From AP-15 sp963750195 (GTDB lineage Bacteria > Pseudomonadota > Alphaproteobacteria > ATCC43930 > CGMCC-115725): DNA of 64,000 nt. Location: NCBI GenBank assembly GCA_963750195.1, contig CAVVPS010000016.1, forward strand, positions 868,001 through 932,000, given 5' to 3'. Below, in pieces: positions 51,714-61,249 of this stretch (its first letter is position 1; each line of letters begins with the position of its first letter). The position numbers and the translations under genes were made by a program. The notes under the pieces are model-generated. The model was not told where the DNA came from. It did not search any database and worked only from the letters and a program-made list of their open reading frames with translations.

Positions 51714-52952
51714 ATGATGAAGCAACTCACACGCCGTAGCATTCTCGCCGCCGCGCCCGCGTTGGCCTTCGGCTCCCCGCTCCTAGCGGCGCGGCCGGCT
51801 CGCGCCGCCAAGCAGTACGACCCGGGCGTCACCGATACCGAGATCAAGCTCGGCAATACCTGCTTCTACAGCGGACCAGCCTCATCCTACGGCACGATCG
51901 GCAGAGCGATGGCCGCCTATTACAAGATGGTCAACGACCAGGGCGGGGTGAACGGCCGCAAGATCGACTTCATCTCCTACGATGATGCCTATTCGCCGCC
52001 CAAAACTGTTGAGATGACGCGCAAGTTGGTCGAGGAAGACCAGGTCTTCCTCGATGCCGGTCCGCTCGGGACTCCAACCAACAGCGCGATCTGGCACTAC
52101 ATGAACCAGCACAAGGTGCCGCAGCTGTTTGTCAGCACCGGCGCCACCAAGTGGGACGATCCGAAGGGCCATCCCTGGACTATCGGCTGGCAGCCCAACT
52201 ACCAAAGCGAGGGCCGCATCTACGCCTCCTATATTCTGAAGAACAAGCCAGATGGCGTGGTCGGCGTGCTCTATCAGGACGACGATTTCGGCAAGGATTA
52301 TCTGAAAGGCGTCAGCGACGGGCTGGGCCCAAAGGCCGCCTCGATGATCAAGATTAAGGCGTCCTACGAGACCACGGACACCACCGTCAACTCGCAGATC
52401 ATCAGCATGAAAGCCGCTGGCTGCAACGTCTTTGTCAATACTGCGATCCCCAAATTCGCCGCCCAGTCGATCAAGAAGGCGGCTGAAATCGAGTGGAAGC
52501 CGCTGCACATCTTGAGCAGCATCGGCTCTTCGGTCGCCGCCACCCTCAAACCGGCCGGGCTGGACATCTCCAAGGGCATCGTATCCGACTTTTACCTGAA
52601 AGATCCGACCGACCCCGAGTGGAAGGACGACGCCGGCTACAAATGGTGGGTCGGCTTCATGGACAAATATTATCCGAGCGGCGACAAGACCGACGTCAAC
52701 AACGTCTATGGTCCGTCCAATGCGGCGACGGTCGTGCAGGTGCTGAAGCAGTGCGGCGACGATTTGACCCGCGAAAACGTCATGAAACAGGCCGCCAGCC
52801 TGCATGATTTCCGGGTGCCGATGCTGCTGCCCGGGATCTCGATCAACACCAGCCCGACCGATTTCGCGCCAGTCAAGCAGGTCCAGATGGCCCGCTTCGA
52901 CGGCGAGCGCTGGAGGCTGTTCGGCCCGCTGCTGAACGGTGCGATCGGCTGA
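51714..52952 (+). CDS. LivK-type substrate-binding protein, second copy (412 aa)
   Basis: A periplasmic binding protein of the Peripla_BP_6 (branched-chain amino acid/amide) family. It begins with a twin-arginine-like signal (KQLTRRSILAAAPALAFGSPLLAARPARA) and has the full length of the family. It is closely similar to the preceding broken copy through the whole sequence, so it arose by tandem duplication. A separate Shine-Dalgarno (GGGAGATC, about 51704-51711) precedes ATG 51714; the adjacent ATG 51717 is the alternative. It is the intact partner of LivGFHM. Confidence 0.92.
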   Translation: MMKQLTRRSILAAAPALAFGSPLLAARPARAAKQYDPGVTDTEIKLGNTCFYSGPASSYGTIGRAMAAYYKMVNDQGGVNGRKIDFISYDDAYSPPKTVEMTRKLVEEDQVFLDAGPLGTPTNSAIWHYMNQHKVPQLFVSTGATKWDDPKGHPWTIGWQPNYQSEGRIYASYILKNKPDGVVGVLYQDDDFGKDYLKGVSDGLGPKAASMIKIKASYETTDTTVNSQIISMKAAGCNVFVNTAIPKFAAQSIKKAAEIEWKPLHILSSIGSSVAATLKPAGLDISKGIVSDFYLKDPTDPEWKDDAGYKWWVGFMDKYYPSGDKTDVNNVYGPSNAATVVQVLKQCGDDLTRENVMKQAASLHDFRVPMLLPGISINTSPTDFAPVKQVQMARFDGERWRLFGPLLNGAIG

Positions 52953-53253
52953 CGGGAGGATCGTCGCGCCCGCCGCCTGCTGAGGATGTGGATGCGGCGG
53001 CATGGCTATCACAGCTTGCGTCCGGTACCACATGCGGCGAGGGCTGCTCGAATTTGGCCGCGCGATGCCGGATGTCGAGAGTTCCGCATCCGGTCGTCCC
53101 CGAACGGGTAAAAGTCGCTGCACTGGTGGGCTCGGCCCAGCACCGCGTCTCTGCTGATCGGCGAATACGGGAATACATGGCGGCCTTGTTCCGGCCCGTT
53201 ATAGAGCGCGTACAATCGGTTGGTCCGGAGCCGATCGGGGCTAAAGCACGACA
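52953..53253. other. 301-bp gap with no clear gene
   Basis: Short open frames on both strands exist, but none has a plausible start signal, a hydrophobicity pattern or coding bias. It may hold the promoter of the following plsC gene. Confidence 0.5.
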
Positions 53254-54048
53254 ATGAGCTGGGCGAGGGCGCTCGCGTTCAATTTTGCCCTCCTCGCCTG
53301 GACGCTTGTCCTCGGCACAGTCGGGCTGCCGTTCCTGCTAGCGCCGCGCGCGGCGGCAATGGCTTTTGGCCGGTTCTGGGCGCGCGGGGTGCTCGCACTG
53401 CTTAGGCTCATCGTCGGCCTCGATCACCGCATCGTCGGCCTCGATCGCATCCCCCCGGGGGGATGCATCATCGCGATGAAGCATCAATCCGCTTGGGACG
53501 CTCTGATCCTGCCGATCGTGCTGGGCGACCCCGCGATCGTGGTCAAGCGCGAGCTGTTGCTGCTGCCGTTTTATGGCTGGTACGCGGCGCGCGCCGGCTC
53601 GATCGTCATCGACCGCAAGGCTGGCGCGGCGGCCCTGCGCCATCTGGTCGCCGCGGCCCGGCCAGTTGCGGCCGAGGGGCGCCCGATCGTGATCTTCCCG
53701 CAAGGAACCCGGGTGGCGCCGGGAGCCTCGATATCCTATCAGCCGGGCGTTGCCGCGCTCTATCAGGCGCTGGGCGTGCCGCTGGTTCCGGCCGCGGTCA
53801 ATTCCGGCCTGTTCTGGGGGCGGCGAGCGTTCGTCAAGCGTCGCGGGCGCATCCTCCTCGAATTTCTCGAGCCGATCCCGCCCGGCTGGACGCGCCGCCG
53901 GCTGATGGCCGAACTCGAACAGCGGATCGAGACCGCAACCGCAGCTCTGGAGCGGCAGGTCGTAGGTGCGCGAGGCGGCCTCGCGGCGCCAAGTTCGGTC
54001 AAGGGTCCCGACCGCGAGGTGGAGGAAACCGGTCTACACCCCCGCTGA
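53254..54048 (+). CDS. plsC: 1-acyl-sn-glycerol-3-phosphate acyltransferase (264 aa)
   Basis: The catalytic HxxxxD motif is in MKHQSAWDAL, followed by VVKRELLLLPFYGWYAARAGSIVIDRKAG, then the binding motif IFPQGTR and GVAALYQALGVPLVPAAVNSG. A hydrophobic N-terminal segment (ALAFNFALLAWTLVLGTVGLPFLLAP) is the membrane anchor. PlsC adds the second acyl chain to lysophosphatidic acid in phospholipid synthesis. ATG 53254 is used. It is a separate unit, followed by nrdJ after 64 bp. Confidence 0.92.
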   Translation: MSWARALAFNFALLAWTLVLGTVGLPFLLAPRAAAMAFGRFWARGVLALLRLIVGLDHRIVGLDRIPPGGCIIAMKHQSAWDALILPIVLGDPAIVVKRELLLLPFYGWYAARAGSIVIDRKAGAAALRHLVAAARPVAAEGRPIVIFPQGTRVAPGASISYQPGVAALYQALGVPLVPAAVNSGLFWGRRAFVKRRGRILLEFLEPIPPGWTRRRLMAELEQRIETATAALERQVVGARGGLAAPSSVKGPDREVEETGLHPR

Positions 54049-54112
54049 CGATCTGCTGGTGACACATGAACATATGAGGTACGGTTAGGCTCTGTAAGAG
54101 GAAATCTCGGCC

Positions 54113-56494
54113 ATGGCTCTCGTCGGTGCGATCTCGCAGCGGATCTGGGACATGAAATACCGCTTGCGGGCGCCCGCCAACGGCGATGTGCCGGGCGAGC
54201 CGCTCGACAAGACGATCGAGGACACCTGGCGCCGGGTTGCGACCGCACTTGCTGCCCCCGAACGCGACCCCGCGCTGTGGTCGGAGCGGTTCTATCAGGC
54301 GATGACCGATTTCAAGTTTCTGCCGGCCGGGCGGGTCGTCGCCGGCGCCGGAAGCAGCCGTTCGGTCACCTTGTTCAATTGCTTTGTGATGGGGACGATC
54401 CCCGATGACATGGGCGGGATATTCGCCCATCTGCGCGAGGCGGCGCTGACAATGCAGCAAGGGGGCGGCATCGGCTATGACTTCTCGACGCTCCGACCGC
54501 GCGGTGCGCCGGTGAGGGGTGTCGGCGCTGACGCGTCGGGGCCGCTGTCGTTCATGGATGTGTGGGACGCGATGTGCCGCACGATCATGAGCGCCGGTTA
54601 CCGCCGCGGCGCGATGATGGCGACCTTGCGCTGCGATCACCCCGACATCGAAGCCTTCATCGAGGCAAAGCGCGAGCCCGGTAGGCTGCGGATGTTCAAC
54701 CTTTCGGTTCTCGTCACCGACGCATTGATGAAGGCGGTCGAGGAAAATGCGCCGTGGGAACTGTCCTTTGACGGCACGGTCGCCAAGGTGCTGCCGGCGC
54801 GCGAGTTGTGGGACAAGATCATGCGGGCGACCTACGCCTATGCCGAGCCTGGCGTGATCTTTATCGACCGCATCAATCGGCGAAACACCCTATGGTATTG
54901 CGAAACAATAACGGCGACTAATCCTTGCGGCGAACAGCCATTGCCGCCTTATGGCGCCTGCCTCTTGGGCTCGATCAACCTGGCGAGCCTGGTCGAACGG
55001 CCGTTCACTCCCGAGGCGGGGATCGATCTCGATCGGCTGCGCCGTTTGGTCCCAGACTGCGTCCGCATGATGGACGACGTTATCGACATCTCGCAGTTTC
55101 CACTACGGCAGCAACAGGAAGAGGCGTTGCAGAAGCGCCGCATCGGCCTCGGGGTCACCGGCCTCGCCGATGCGCTGATCCTGTGCGGGCAGCGCTACGG
55201 CTCGGCATCGGCGATCACCGCGACCGAGGAATGGCTCGGTCTGATCGAGCGCGAGGCCTATCTCGCCTCGGCGGCGCTCGCGGCTGAAAGAGGCCCGTTT
55301 CCGCTGTTCGATCGCGATCGCTATCTCGCGGGCGAAACAATCGCGGCTCTCGACGAAGATGTCCGCGCCGAAATCGCCAGGCACGGCGTCCGCAACGCGC
55401 TTTTGACCTCGGTCGCTCCCACCGGCACGATCTCGATGTTCGCCGATAACGTCTCCTCCGGGATCGAGCCGGTATTCAGCTTTCGCCATACCCGCAATGT
55501 GCTGATGCCCGACGGCACGCGCCGTGAGGAGGAGGTTGCCGACTACGCCTATCGTCTGTTCCGGCGGCTCCGGGGCGAGACTGCGCCATTGCCTGAATAT
55601 TTCGTCGATGCGCAGGTGTTGACCCCGGCCGACCACCTCGTCATGCAGGCCGCGGCGCAGAAGCACATCGACAGCTCGATCTCGAAAACGATCAACGTCC
55701 CGGCCGAGATTCCGTTCGAGCAGTTCAAGGATATCTATCTGCAGGCCTATGCGCTGGGTTGCAAAGGCTGCACCACTTACCGCCCGAACGAGGTGACCGG
55801 CGCCGTGCTGGCGGCTAGGCCCGAGGTAGCTGCCGGGACCGACGCGCGCATCACCTCGCAGCAACCCGAATTGCCTTTGCCGCCGCCCGCACCAGCGTTG
55901 TCGCCAAAGCCCGCGGACATATTCGAGGCGGGCGGCGTCGTCTATATGACGCAGCCCTTGAGCCGGCCCGAGGCGTTGCCGGGTCAGACCTACAAGTTGA
56001 GCTGGCCCGACAGCGAGCACGCGCTCTACATCACCCTGAACGATATCGTTCAGGACGGCAGGCGGCGTCCCTTCGAGGTATTCATCAACTCGAAGAACAT
56101 GGAGCACTATGCCTGGACCGTCGCATTGACGCGGATGATCAGCGCCGTGTTTCGCCGCGGTGGCGACGTGTCCTTTGTCGTCGAGGAGATGAAGGCAGTG
56201 TTCGACCCGCGCGGCGGCGCCTGGATGGATGGCAAGTACGTGCCCTCGCTATTGGCCGCGATCGGCGACGTCATCGAACGCCACATGATCGAGATCGGCT
56301 TCCTGCCCCGCGAGCGGGCGGAGCGATCTCTCACCGCGAAGGTCGTTAACCTTCCCGCTTCCGATCCCTCTGCCCCACAGACCTACCAAGCCCTGCCGCG
56401 CCGCGCGCAGTGTCCGAAATGCGGGGAAGCAGCGCTGATCCGTATCGAGGGCTGCGATCAGTGTACCAGCTGCGATTACTCGAAATGCGGATAG
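54113..56494 (+). CDS. nrdJ: Adenosylcobalamin-dependent ribonucleoside-diphosphate reductase
   Basis: A 793-residue class II ribonucleotide reductase. The N-terminal portion is MALVGAISQRIWDMKYRL; the substrate-site cysteines are in TLFNCFVMGTIPDD and NPCGEQPLPPYGACLLGSINL. The rest includes QKRRIGLGVTGLADALILCG, SVAPTGTISMFADNVSSGIEPVFSF and GCKGCTTYRPNE. The end has the zinc-like or redox cysteine cluster CPKCGEAALIRIEGCDQCTSCDYSKCG. It makes dNTPs independently of oxygen but needs cobalamin. No cobalamin riboswitch fits in the 64-bp gap before it. The start ATG 54113 has AGAGG about 15 bp upstream. Confidence 0.95.
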   Translation: MALVGAISQRIWDMKYRLRAPANGDVPGEPLDKTIEDTWRRVATALAAPERDPALWSERFYQAMTDFKFLPAGRVVAGAGSSRSVTLFNCFVMGTIPDDMGGIFAHLREAALTMQQGGGIGYDFSTLRPRGAPVRGVGADASGPLSFMDVWDAMCRTIMSAGYRRGAMMATLRCDHPDIEAFIEAKREPGRLRMFNLSVLVTDALMKAVEENAPWELSFDGTVAKVLPARELWDKIMRATYAYAEPGVIFIDRINRRNTLWYCETITATNPCGEQPLPPYGACLLGSINLASLVERPFTPEAGIDLDRLRRLVPDCVRMMDDVIDISQFPLRQQQEEALQKRRIGLGVTGLADALILCGQRYGSASAITATEEWLGLIEREAYLASAALAAERGPFPLFDRDRYLAGETIAALDEDVRAEIARHGVRNALLTSVAPTGTISMFADNVSSGIEPVFSFRHTRNVLMPDGTRREEEVADYAYRLFRRLRGETAPLPEYFVDAQVLTPADHLVMQAAAQKHIDSSISKTINVPAEIPFEQFKDIYLQAYALGCKGCTTYRPNEVTGAVLAARPEVAAGTDARITSQQPELPLPPPAPALSPKPADIFEAGGVVYMTQPLSRPEALPGQTYKLSWPDSEHALYITLNDIVQDGRRRPFEVFINSKNMEHYAWTVALTRMISAVFRRGGDVSFVVEEMKAVFDPRGGAWMDGKYVPSLLAAIGDVIERHMIEIGFLPRERAERSLTAKVVNLPASDPSAPQTYQALPRRAQCPKCGEAALIRIEGCDQCTSCDYSKCG

Positions 56495-56554
56495 GCCCTT
56501 CGCCGGGACCGCTCCCTCTCAGGTAGAAGACAGCGTTCGGACCACTCTAGCCGA

Positions 56555-57394
56555 TCAGCTATCGGTGAACAGGCGCTGCGCGTCGGCTTGCGTCATCGCA
56601 GGATTCAGCGCATCAAACCGGCCGGTCGCCTTCAATTCTTCCGCAACCTGCCGGATCGTCGATACCGCCATCAGCGCCACTGCACTCGCCGTGCTGGCTC
56701 GGATGACGCCGAGTGCTTCGAGTTCCGCTACACTCGGTGAGCCGGCACGGACATTGATGTTGATCGGCGCGGCCAATGCCTTCACCAGCCGGGCGATCGT
56801 CGCCGGGTCGCGCAACCCGATCGGATAAAAGCAATCGGCGCCGGCCGCGAAATACGCTTTGCCACGCTCGATCGTTTCGTCGAAACGCGCCGCCGGATCG
56901 CCGATGTTGCGCAGGTAAAGATCGGTGCGCGCATTGATGACGATCGGAACCGCCGCGGCGTGGGCGGCCTCGCGGGCCGCGGCGATGCGCCGGGCGGCGT
57001 CGGCGATGGTTCGGATCGGGGCGGTGTCCCGCGGCGTCCCGTCCTCGAGATTAACCCCGACCGCCCCAGCCTGAATGATTTCGGAAATCGACTTTCCGAC
57101 CGCCTCCGGTGTGTCGCCAAAACCGGCTTCGATATCGGCGGTCACCGGCACCGCCACGACCCGCACAATGCGCGCGGTCGCTGCCACGACCTCTGGCCAG
57201 GGAGCCGCTTCGCCGTCGGCATGGCCCAGCGCCCACGAAACGCCGCCGCTGGTCGTCGCGATCGCGGGAAAGCCGGCGGCCGCAAAGATCCGCGCGCTGA
57301 TCGCGTCCCAGGCGTTGGGCAGCAACAGCAGCCCCGGTCCGCGATGCATATTGCGGAATTTCTCGGCCTGACGAGCCTGTTCCGCCACGTTCAT
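56555..57394 (-). CDS. PEP mutase/isocitrate lyase-family enzyme (279 aa)
   Basis: The sequence has the (beta/alpha)8-barrel core of the family: LLLPNAWDAISARIFAAAGFPAIATTSGGVSWALGHADGE, PVTADIEAGFGDTPEAVGKSISEIIQAGAVGVNLEDG (metal-binding acids) and PIVINARTDLYL. It lacks the KKCGH motif of isocitrate lyase proper, so the substrate is not decided. The gene is on the minus strand, between nrdJ and a regulator-like gene, with 60 bp from the nrdJ stop. Confidence 0.88.
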   Translation of the reverse strand: MNVAEQARQAEKFRNMHRGPGLLLLPNAWDAISARIFAAAGFPAIATTSGGVSWALGHADGEAAPWPEVVAATARIVRVVAVPVTADIEAGFGDTPEAVGKSISEIIQAGAVGVNLEDGTPRDTAPIRTIADAARRIAAAREAAHAAAVPIVINARTDLYLRNIGDPAARFDETIERGKAYFAAGADCFYPIGLRDPATIARLVKALAAPININVRAGSPSVAELEALGVIRASTASAVALMAVSTIRQVAEELKATGRFDALNPAMTQADAQRLFTDS

Positions 57395-57613
57395 CGGTTT
57401 GCTCCCTGCTGATGGTCGATCGCCCGCCTCAGGTCAAAACCCTCCTATGACCGGCAAGTGCCGTCAAGGCAGCGATTTGCTGGCACGACAGCGTGGGAAG
57501 ATTGTGGCAACGGGCTTATGCGAGTTTCGGCAAATTCCCTAGACGTTCTCTATTGCGCCACGCGAAAATCGGCTATCCTATCGTCGTCCCGGCTACTGTC
57601 ACGGTGACGCGAT

Positions 57614-58512
57614 ATGCAACCCGGCTACAGCGAGATCAAATCCCCCGACCGCATCGTCGCCCGCTTCTTGCTGGAATATTACCGTATCTGGCAAAAATAC
57701 TTCCCGGGATTGAACAAGCGTGCGCATTGGCATGTCATCTTTCTGGCGAAAACCAATAGCGAAGCCGGAGTTTCGAGCAGAGCGATCCACCGCACGCTGT
57801 ATGGATCTTATGGCACCGATATCCGCACCTGCATCGAGCGGATCAAGGACTGTGAGACGGAGGGCTTCGTTAGAGTTTTCGATACGTCGAACCGCGACTG
57901 CGCGGCGTCGCCAGGATGCCTGATCGGCGCCACCGATAAACTGTGCGAAAGCTTCGAAGCTCATTGCCGAGAGACGATCGACGAGATCTGCGCCGTGGCC
58001 GGCGGCGCGATCTGCCCATCTGGAACCGTGAAGCCTGCGGTGAGGCCGCAATCTCTCAAATCTATCGTTTTTTTGGCGCCTGCGACCAGAAATGGCGCGA
58101 GACCAGCGAGCAAGTCGTCAGAAAAAAAGGGCTGACCCCGGCGCATCTCGACGACGCCATGGACCATCTGGTAACCTACCAATACTGGGCGATTGTCATG
58201 CTGCTCTGGTCGGCGAGCTCGTTCGGCAACGATCGTGGCGGCCCGTCGGCTCTCGTCGTTGACGAGATCATTAGCAGGATGTGGGATACCTTGCGGCTCG
58301 GGCATCTGGCGATCAAGGAACGCGTCAGCAACCTTATCCGGTGGGGCTTTTTCGCCGAAGAAACGATAAAAAAGCACAAGGCTGTTTCGTTGACGCCGTT
58401 CGCCGGCGCGGCGATCACGACCGGCTTGGCGGAGATGATGCCGGTGCTCGCCGATCTTCACGACAAGCTGGTTCCCGAACGCGCCGCAGTCAGTCCCGCG
58501 AGGGTCGAGTAG
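57614..58512 (+). pseudogene. Winged-helix regulator-like protein, frame disrupted
   Basis: The first frame (ATG 57614) encodes SPDRIVARFLLEYYRIWQKYFPGLNKRAHWHVIFLAKTNSEAGVSSRAIHRTLYGSYGTDIRTCIERIKDCETEGFVRVFDTS, which looks like a MarR-type winged-helix DNA-binding domain. The second frame, one base back from about 58010, continues AISQIYRFFGACDQKWRETSEQVVRKKGLTPAHLDDAMDHLVTYQYWAIVMLLWSASSFG and ends at 58512. Neither frame alone gives a natural protein. One base loss would explain it. The combined product would be about 299 residues; its ligand and target are unknown. Confidence 0.55.
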
Positions 58513-58589
58513 GCGCAAACCGGCGCGAGTTGCTCGGCCAGCGGCGAAAGGTCGGCAACGAACCGAATACGGTCTGCTGAGAGTTGTCG

Positions 58590-59630
58590 ATGCCTCGCTC
58601 CTCCTGGGTGGTCGCCGGCGCGATTTATCTGCTTCTGGCCCCGCACCTGAAGGCAGATCCGCCGGCCTCTGCACAGCCCGACAAAAGCGCCGTGCTGGCG
58701 CGATCCTTGGCGGCCGCCGAACAGCGGCTCGGCCCGGGCAATCCAAACCTGCTGCCGATCCTCGCTCCTCTCGCACAATTACGGTTTGAGAGTGCCGACA
58801 TCACCGAGGCGACGGCGCTGCGGCGGCGCGCGCTGAAGATTGCTATCGCCGCCTATGGCAATTTTTCTGTGCCGGCGGCGGAGGCGATGGGGTCACTCGC
58901 TCGCCTCTATATCGATTTGCGCCGATACCTCGACGCCGAACCGCTGGTGATCGCCGCCGGCGATGTTCTGTCAGCCCGGGTCGGTGCCGAAGATCCCGCG
59001 ATAGCGGCGGTGCTTGCGGAACGGTCGCGCATCGCGCTGGCTCAAGGCGACAAGAGCCATGCCCGGAAATGGGCCGAGGAGGCGATCGCGATCGATGCCA
59101 AGGTTGGCGGGGGGCCGCGCACCGACCGGTTGCGCGCGCTTGGCGCTGTGCTGGCCGCCGAGGGGAGGTTCGACGAAAGCGATCGCATCCTGCTCCAGGC
59201 GCTCGCGCTCGACCGCTCCGCCGGCGACCAATTCGCGACCGCGCGCAGCTTGACACAGCTCGCCAATGCCTACATGCGCCAAAAGCGCTTTACCCAGGCG
59301 TTGCCCTTGGTCGAGGAGGCGACTGCGATTGATCAGCAGCGGCTTGGCGCCGCCCATCCGCTGATCGCCGAAGACTTCCACGACCTCGGCCTGATCTATC
59401 TCGCGACCGATCGCCCGGCCGACGCCGCAAAGGCGTTTCACACCGCGATTGTCGTCCTCGACCGCGGTGCCGGCCGGAGGACGCCTGCCCTCGCCTACAT
59501 CGAACTCGATCTAGCCCGAGCCGAACACACCCTAGGGCACGAGGACAAGGCCCAGTCCTTGTTCCGCGATGCGCGGCATATCCTCAATACGGCCGAAGAC
59601 GAAGAACGAGAGCGCCAACGCCGGGTCTAG
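58590..59630 (+). CDS. TPR-repeat secreted protein (346 aa)
   Basis: ATG 58590 starts a signal-like segment (SSWVVAGAIYLLLAPHLKADPPASA), followed by at least five helix pairs of tetratricopeptide repeats (for example LLPILAPLAQLRFESADITEATALRRRALKIAIAAYG and LTQLANAYMRQKRFTQALPLVEEATAIDQQRLGAAHPLIAEDFHDLGLIYLATDRPADAAKAFHTAI). Proteins of this type usually act as periplasmic protein interaction scaffolds. No partner is indicated by the neighbours. Confidence 0.8.
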   Translation: MPRSSWVVAGAIYLLLAPHLKADPPASAQPDKSAVLARSLAAAEQRLGPGNPNLLPILAPLAQLRFESADITEATALRRRALKIAIAAYGNFSVPAAEAMGSLARLYIDLRRYLDAEPLVIAAGDVLSARVGAEDPAIAAVLAERSRIALAQGDKSHARKWAEEAIAIDAKVGGGPRTDRLRALGAVLAAEGRFDESDRILLQALALDRSAGDQFATARSLTQLANAYMRQKRFTQALPLVEEATAIDQQRLGAAHPLIAEDFHDLGLIYLATDRPADAAKAFHTAIVVLDRGAGRRTPALAYIELDLARAEHTLGHEDKAQSLFRDARHILNTAEDEERERQRRV

Positions 59631-59669
59631 TCGTCGCCGATCCCGGCCACGCGGCCCGCCGGCAGCCGG

Positions 59670-60281
59670 TCAATAAAGCCGGTTCTTGTAACTATCGGCG
59701 GTAGCGCGCTCCGCTTCGTCGGGGCCGATGCCGCCGATTTGGTTGGCGATAATCCGGCCGATCGACGGGAAATCGCTGCGTCGAAGTTGTTTCTCCGGGT
59801 TCCACAGGTCGGAGCGGATTAGCGCCTTGCCGCAATGAAAATAAACCTCTTCGGCCATCACTAATATTCCGCTGCGCGGCACCTTTCCGTTGACTGCGAG
59901 CGGTTCGAGCAGCGCCGGATCGGTCGTGACGGTGGCCTGTCCGTTGACGCGCAAAGTCTCGGTGATCCCCGGCACGAAGAAAATCAGCCCGACACCCGGC
60001 CGCGCGATCAGATTACCGAGCGTGTCGATCCGGTTGTTGCCGATACGGTCGGGGATCAGCAGCGTCGTATCATCGACGATCTGCACAAAGCCTGGCGCAT
60101 CGCCCTTAGGCGAAGCGTCGCAGCGGCCCGACGGGTCCGAGGAGGCGATGACCAGAAACGGCGAGCGTGCAATGAAATCGCGGCTATACCGGTCGAACCG
60201 GCTCAGCTGCTTTTTTACCGCCCGCTCGTTCGGCTCCCCGTAAATCTCGCGTAAACGCTGGGGGTCCTCGATCGTGTCCAC
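59670..60281 (-). CDS. Pyridoxamine 5'-phosphate oxidase-like protein (MSMEG_1061 type)
   Basis: The sequence shows the FMN-binding split-barrel pattern: SRDFIARSPFLVIASSDPSGRCDASPKGDAPGFVQIVDDTTLLIPDRIGNNRIDTLGNLIARPGVGLIFFVPGITETLRVNGQATVT, then FHCGKALIRSDLWNPE. The GTG start at 60279-60281 has GAGGAGAGGG just upstream (on the minus strand); an in-frame GTG at 60296 is the alternative. About 200 residues, normal for the family. Flavin-linked oxidoreductase activity is likely but the substrate is not known. Confidence 0.85.
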   Translation of the reverse strand: MDTIEDPQRLREIYGEPNERAVKKQLSRFDRYSRDFIARSPFLVIASSDPSGRCDASPKGDAPGFVQIVDDTTLLIPDRIGNNRIDTLGNLIARPGVGLIFFVPGITETLRVNGQATVTTDPALLEPLAVNGKVPRSGILVMAEEVYFHCGKALIRSDLWNPEKQLRRSDFPSIGRIIANQIGGIGPDEAERATADSYKNRLY

Positions 60282-60445
60282 CGGCCCTCTCCTCACCGAA
60301 TGCGACCGGCACTATACACGAGACGCATCGAAAGCTCCATTGGCTTTGCCCGCCGGCGCGAGTATCAGTCGGCAGGCAGTGCAAGGAGGCCGGTGTTCCG
60401 CTGATCGGCGTCGGGCTGGGGCGGGCATTCGAACCGATTGGGCCG

Positions 60446-61249
60446 ATGAGAACGAACCGCTTTATTGTCGAATACGAGGAGCGACCCGAAGGCGGCCATA
60501 TCGCGCGCCTGACGATCGACAATCGGGCCAAGCTGAATAGTCTCAATCGGGCGCTGATGAGCGAGATCGTCGAGACCATCGCGGGACTCGCTCTTGACCC
60601 CGAGCTGCGGCTCGCGATCCTGACCGGCGCCGGCGGGCGCGCCTTTGTCGGCGGCGCCGATGTAGCCGAGATCGCTGCCCTCGATCACGCCGCCGCGCGC
60701 AGCTTCATTACCCTCGTCCATCGCTGCTGCGACGCGTTTCGCCGGCTGCCGGTGCCAGTCGTCGCGCGCCTCGACGGCTACGCGCTCGGCGCTGGGCTCG
60801 AACTTGCCGCCGCCTGCGATCTGCGGGTCGCCAGCGAAGGCTCGGTCTTTGGCATGCCAGAGGTCGCGATCGGCATCCCCTCGGTGGTCGAGGCGGCATT
60901 GTTGCCGAAACTTATCGGGTCGGGGCGCGCCCGCCGGCTGCTGCTGACCGGTGAGACGATCGGCGCCGCCGAGGCGCTGGAGTGGGGGCTCGTCGATGCG
61001 GTAGCGCCCGCCGACGGGCTGGACGATGCAGTCGATCGTTTTGTGCGGCCGATCCTCGCGGCCGGCCCTCGCGCAGTACGTCTGCAGAAATCGTTGATCC
61101 TCGATTGGGAAGAATTGCCGATCGGGGCGGCGATCGAGCGCGGCATCGACTGTTTCGTCAGCGCCTTCGACAGCGACGAGCCGACGCGCATGGCCGGCGC
61201 CGCACTCGCTCGGCTGCGCTCCCGCGATAAATCGAGCCCGGGCCGATGA
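60446..61249 (+). CDS. Enoyl-CoA hydratase/isomerase family protein (267 aa)
   Basis: The crotonase fold is seen in ARLTIDNRAKLNSLNRALMSEIVETIAGL, LAILTGAGGRAFVGGADVAEI (oxyanion hole), and RLDGYALGAGLELAAACDLRVASEGSVFGMPEVAIGIPS. Both acidic positions of enoyl-CoA hydratases (Glu after GAGL, and Glu in MPEV) are present. It precedes radC, overlapping it by four bases. The acyl-CoA dehydrogenase gene downstream of radC suggests fatty-acid or amino-acid catabolism, but the exact substrate is not indicated. Confidence 0.9.
   Translation: MRTNRFIVEYEERPEGGHIARLTIDNRAKLNSLNRALMSEIVETIAGLALDPELRLAILTGAGGRAFVGGADVAEIAALDHAAARSFITLVHRCCDAFRRLPVPVVARLDGYALGAGLELAAACDLRVASEGSVFGMPEVAIGIPSVVEAALLPKLIGSGRARRLLLTGETIGAAEALEWGLVDAVAPADGLDDAVDRFVRPILAAGPRAVRLQKSLILDWEELPIGAAIERGIDCFVSAFDSDEPTRMAGAALARLRSRDKSSPGR

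Noticed and set aside
51882..53123. A 413-residue minus-strand open frame across the second livK
   Set aside because: Antisense to a recognised binding protein; no signal or domain.
54049..54112. Cobalamin riboswitch before the B12-dependent reductase
   Set aside because: The gap to plsC is only 64 bp, too short, and no B12-box-like sequence is visible.
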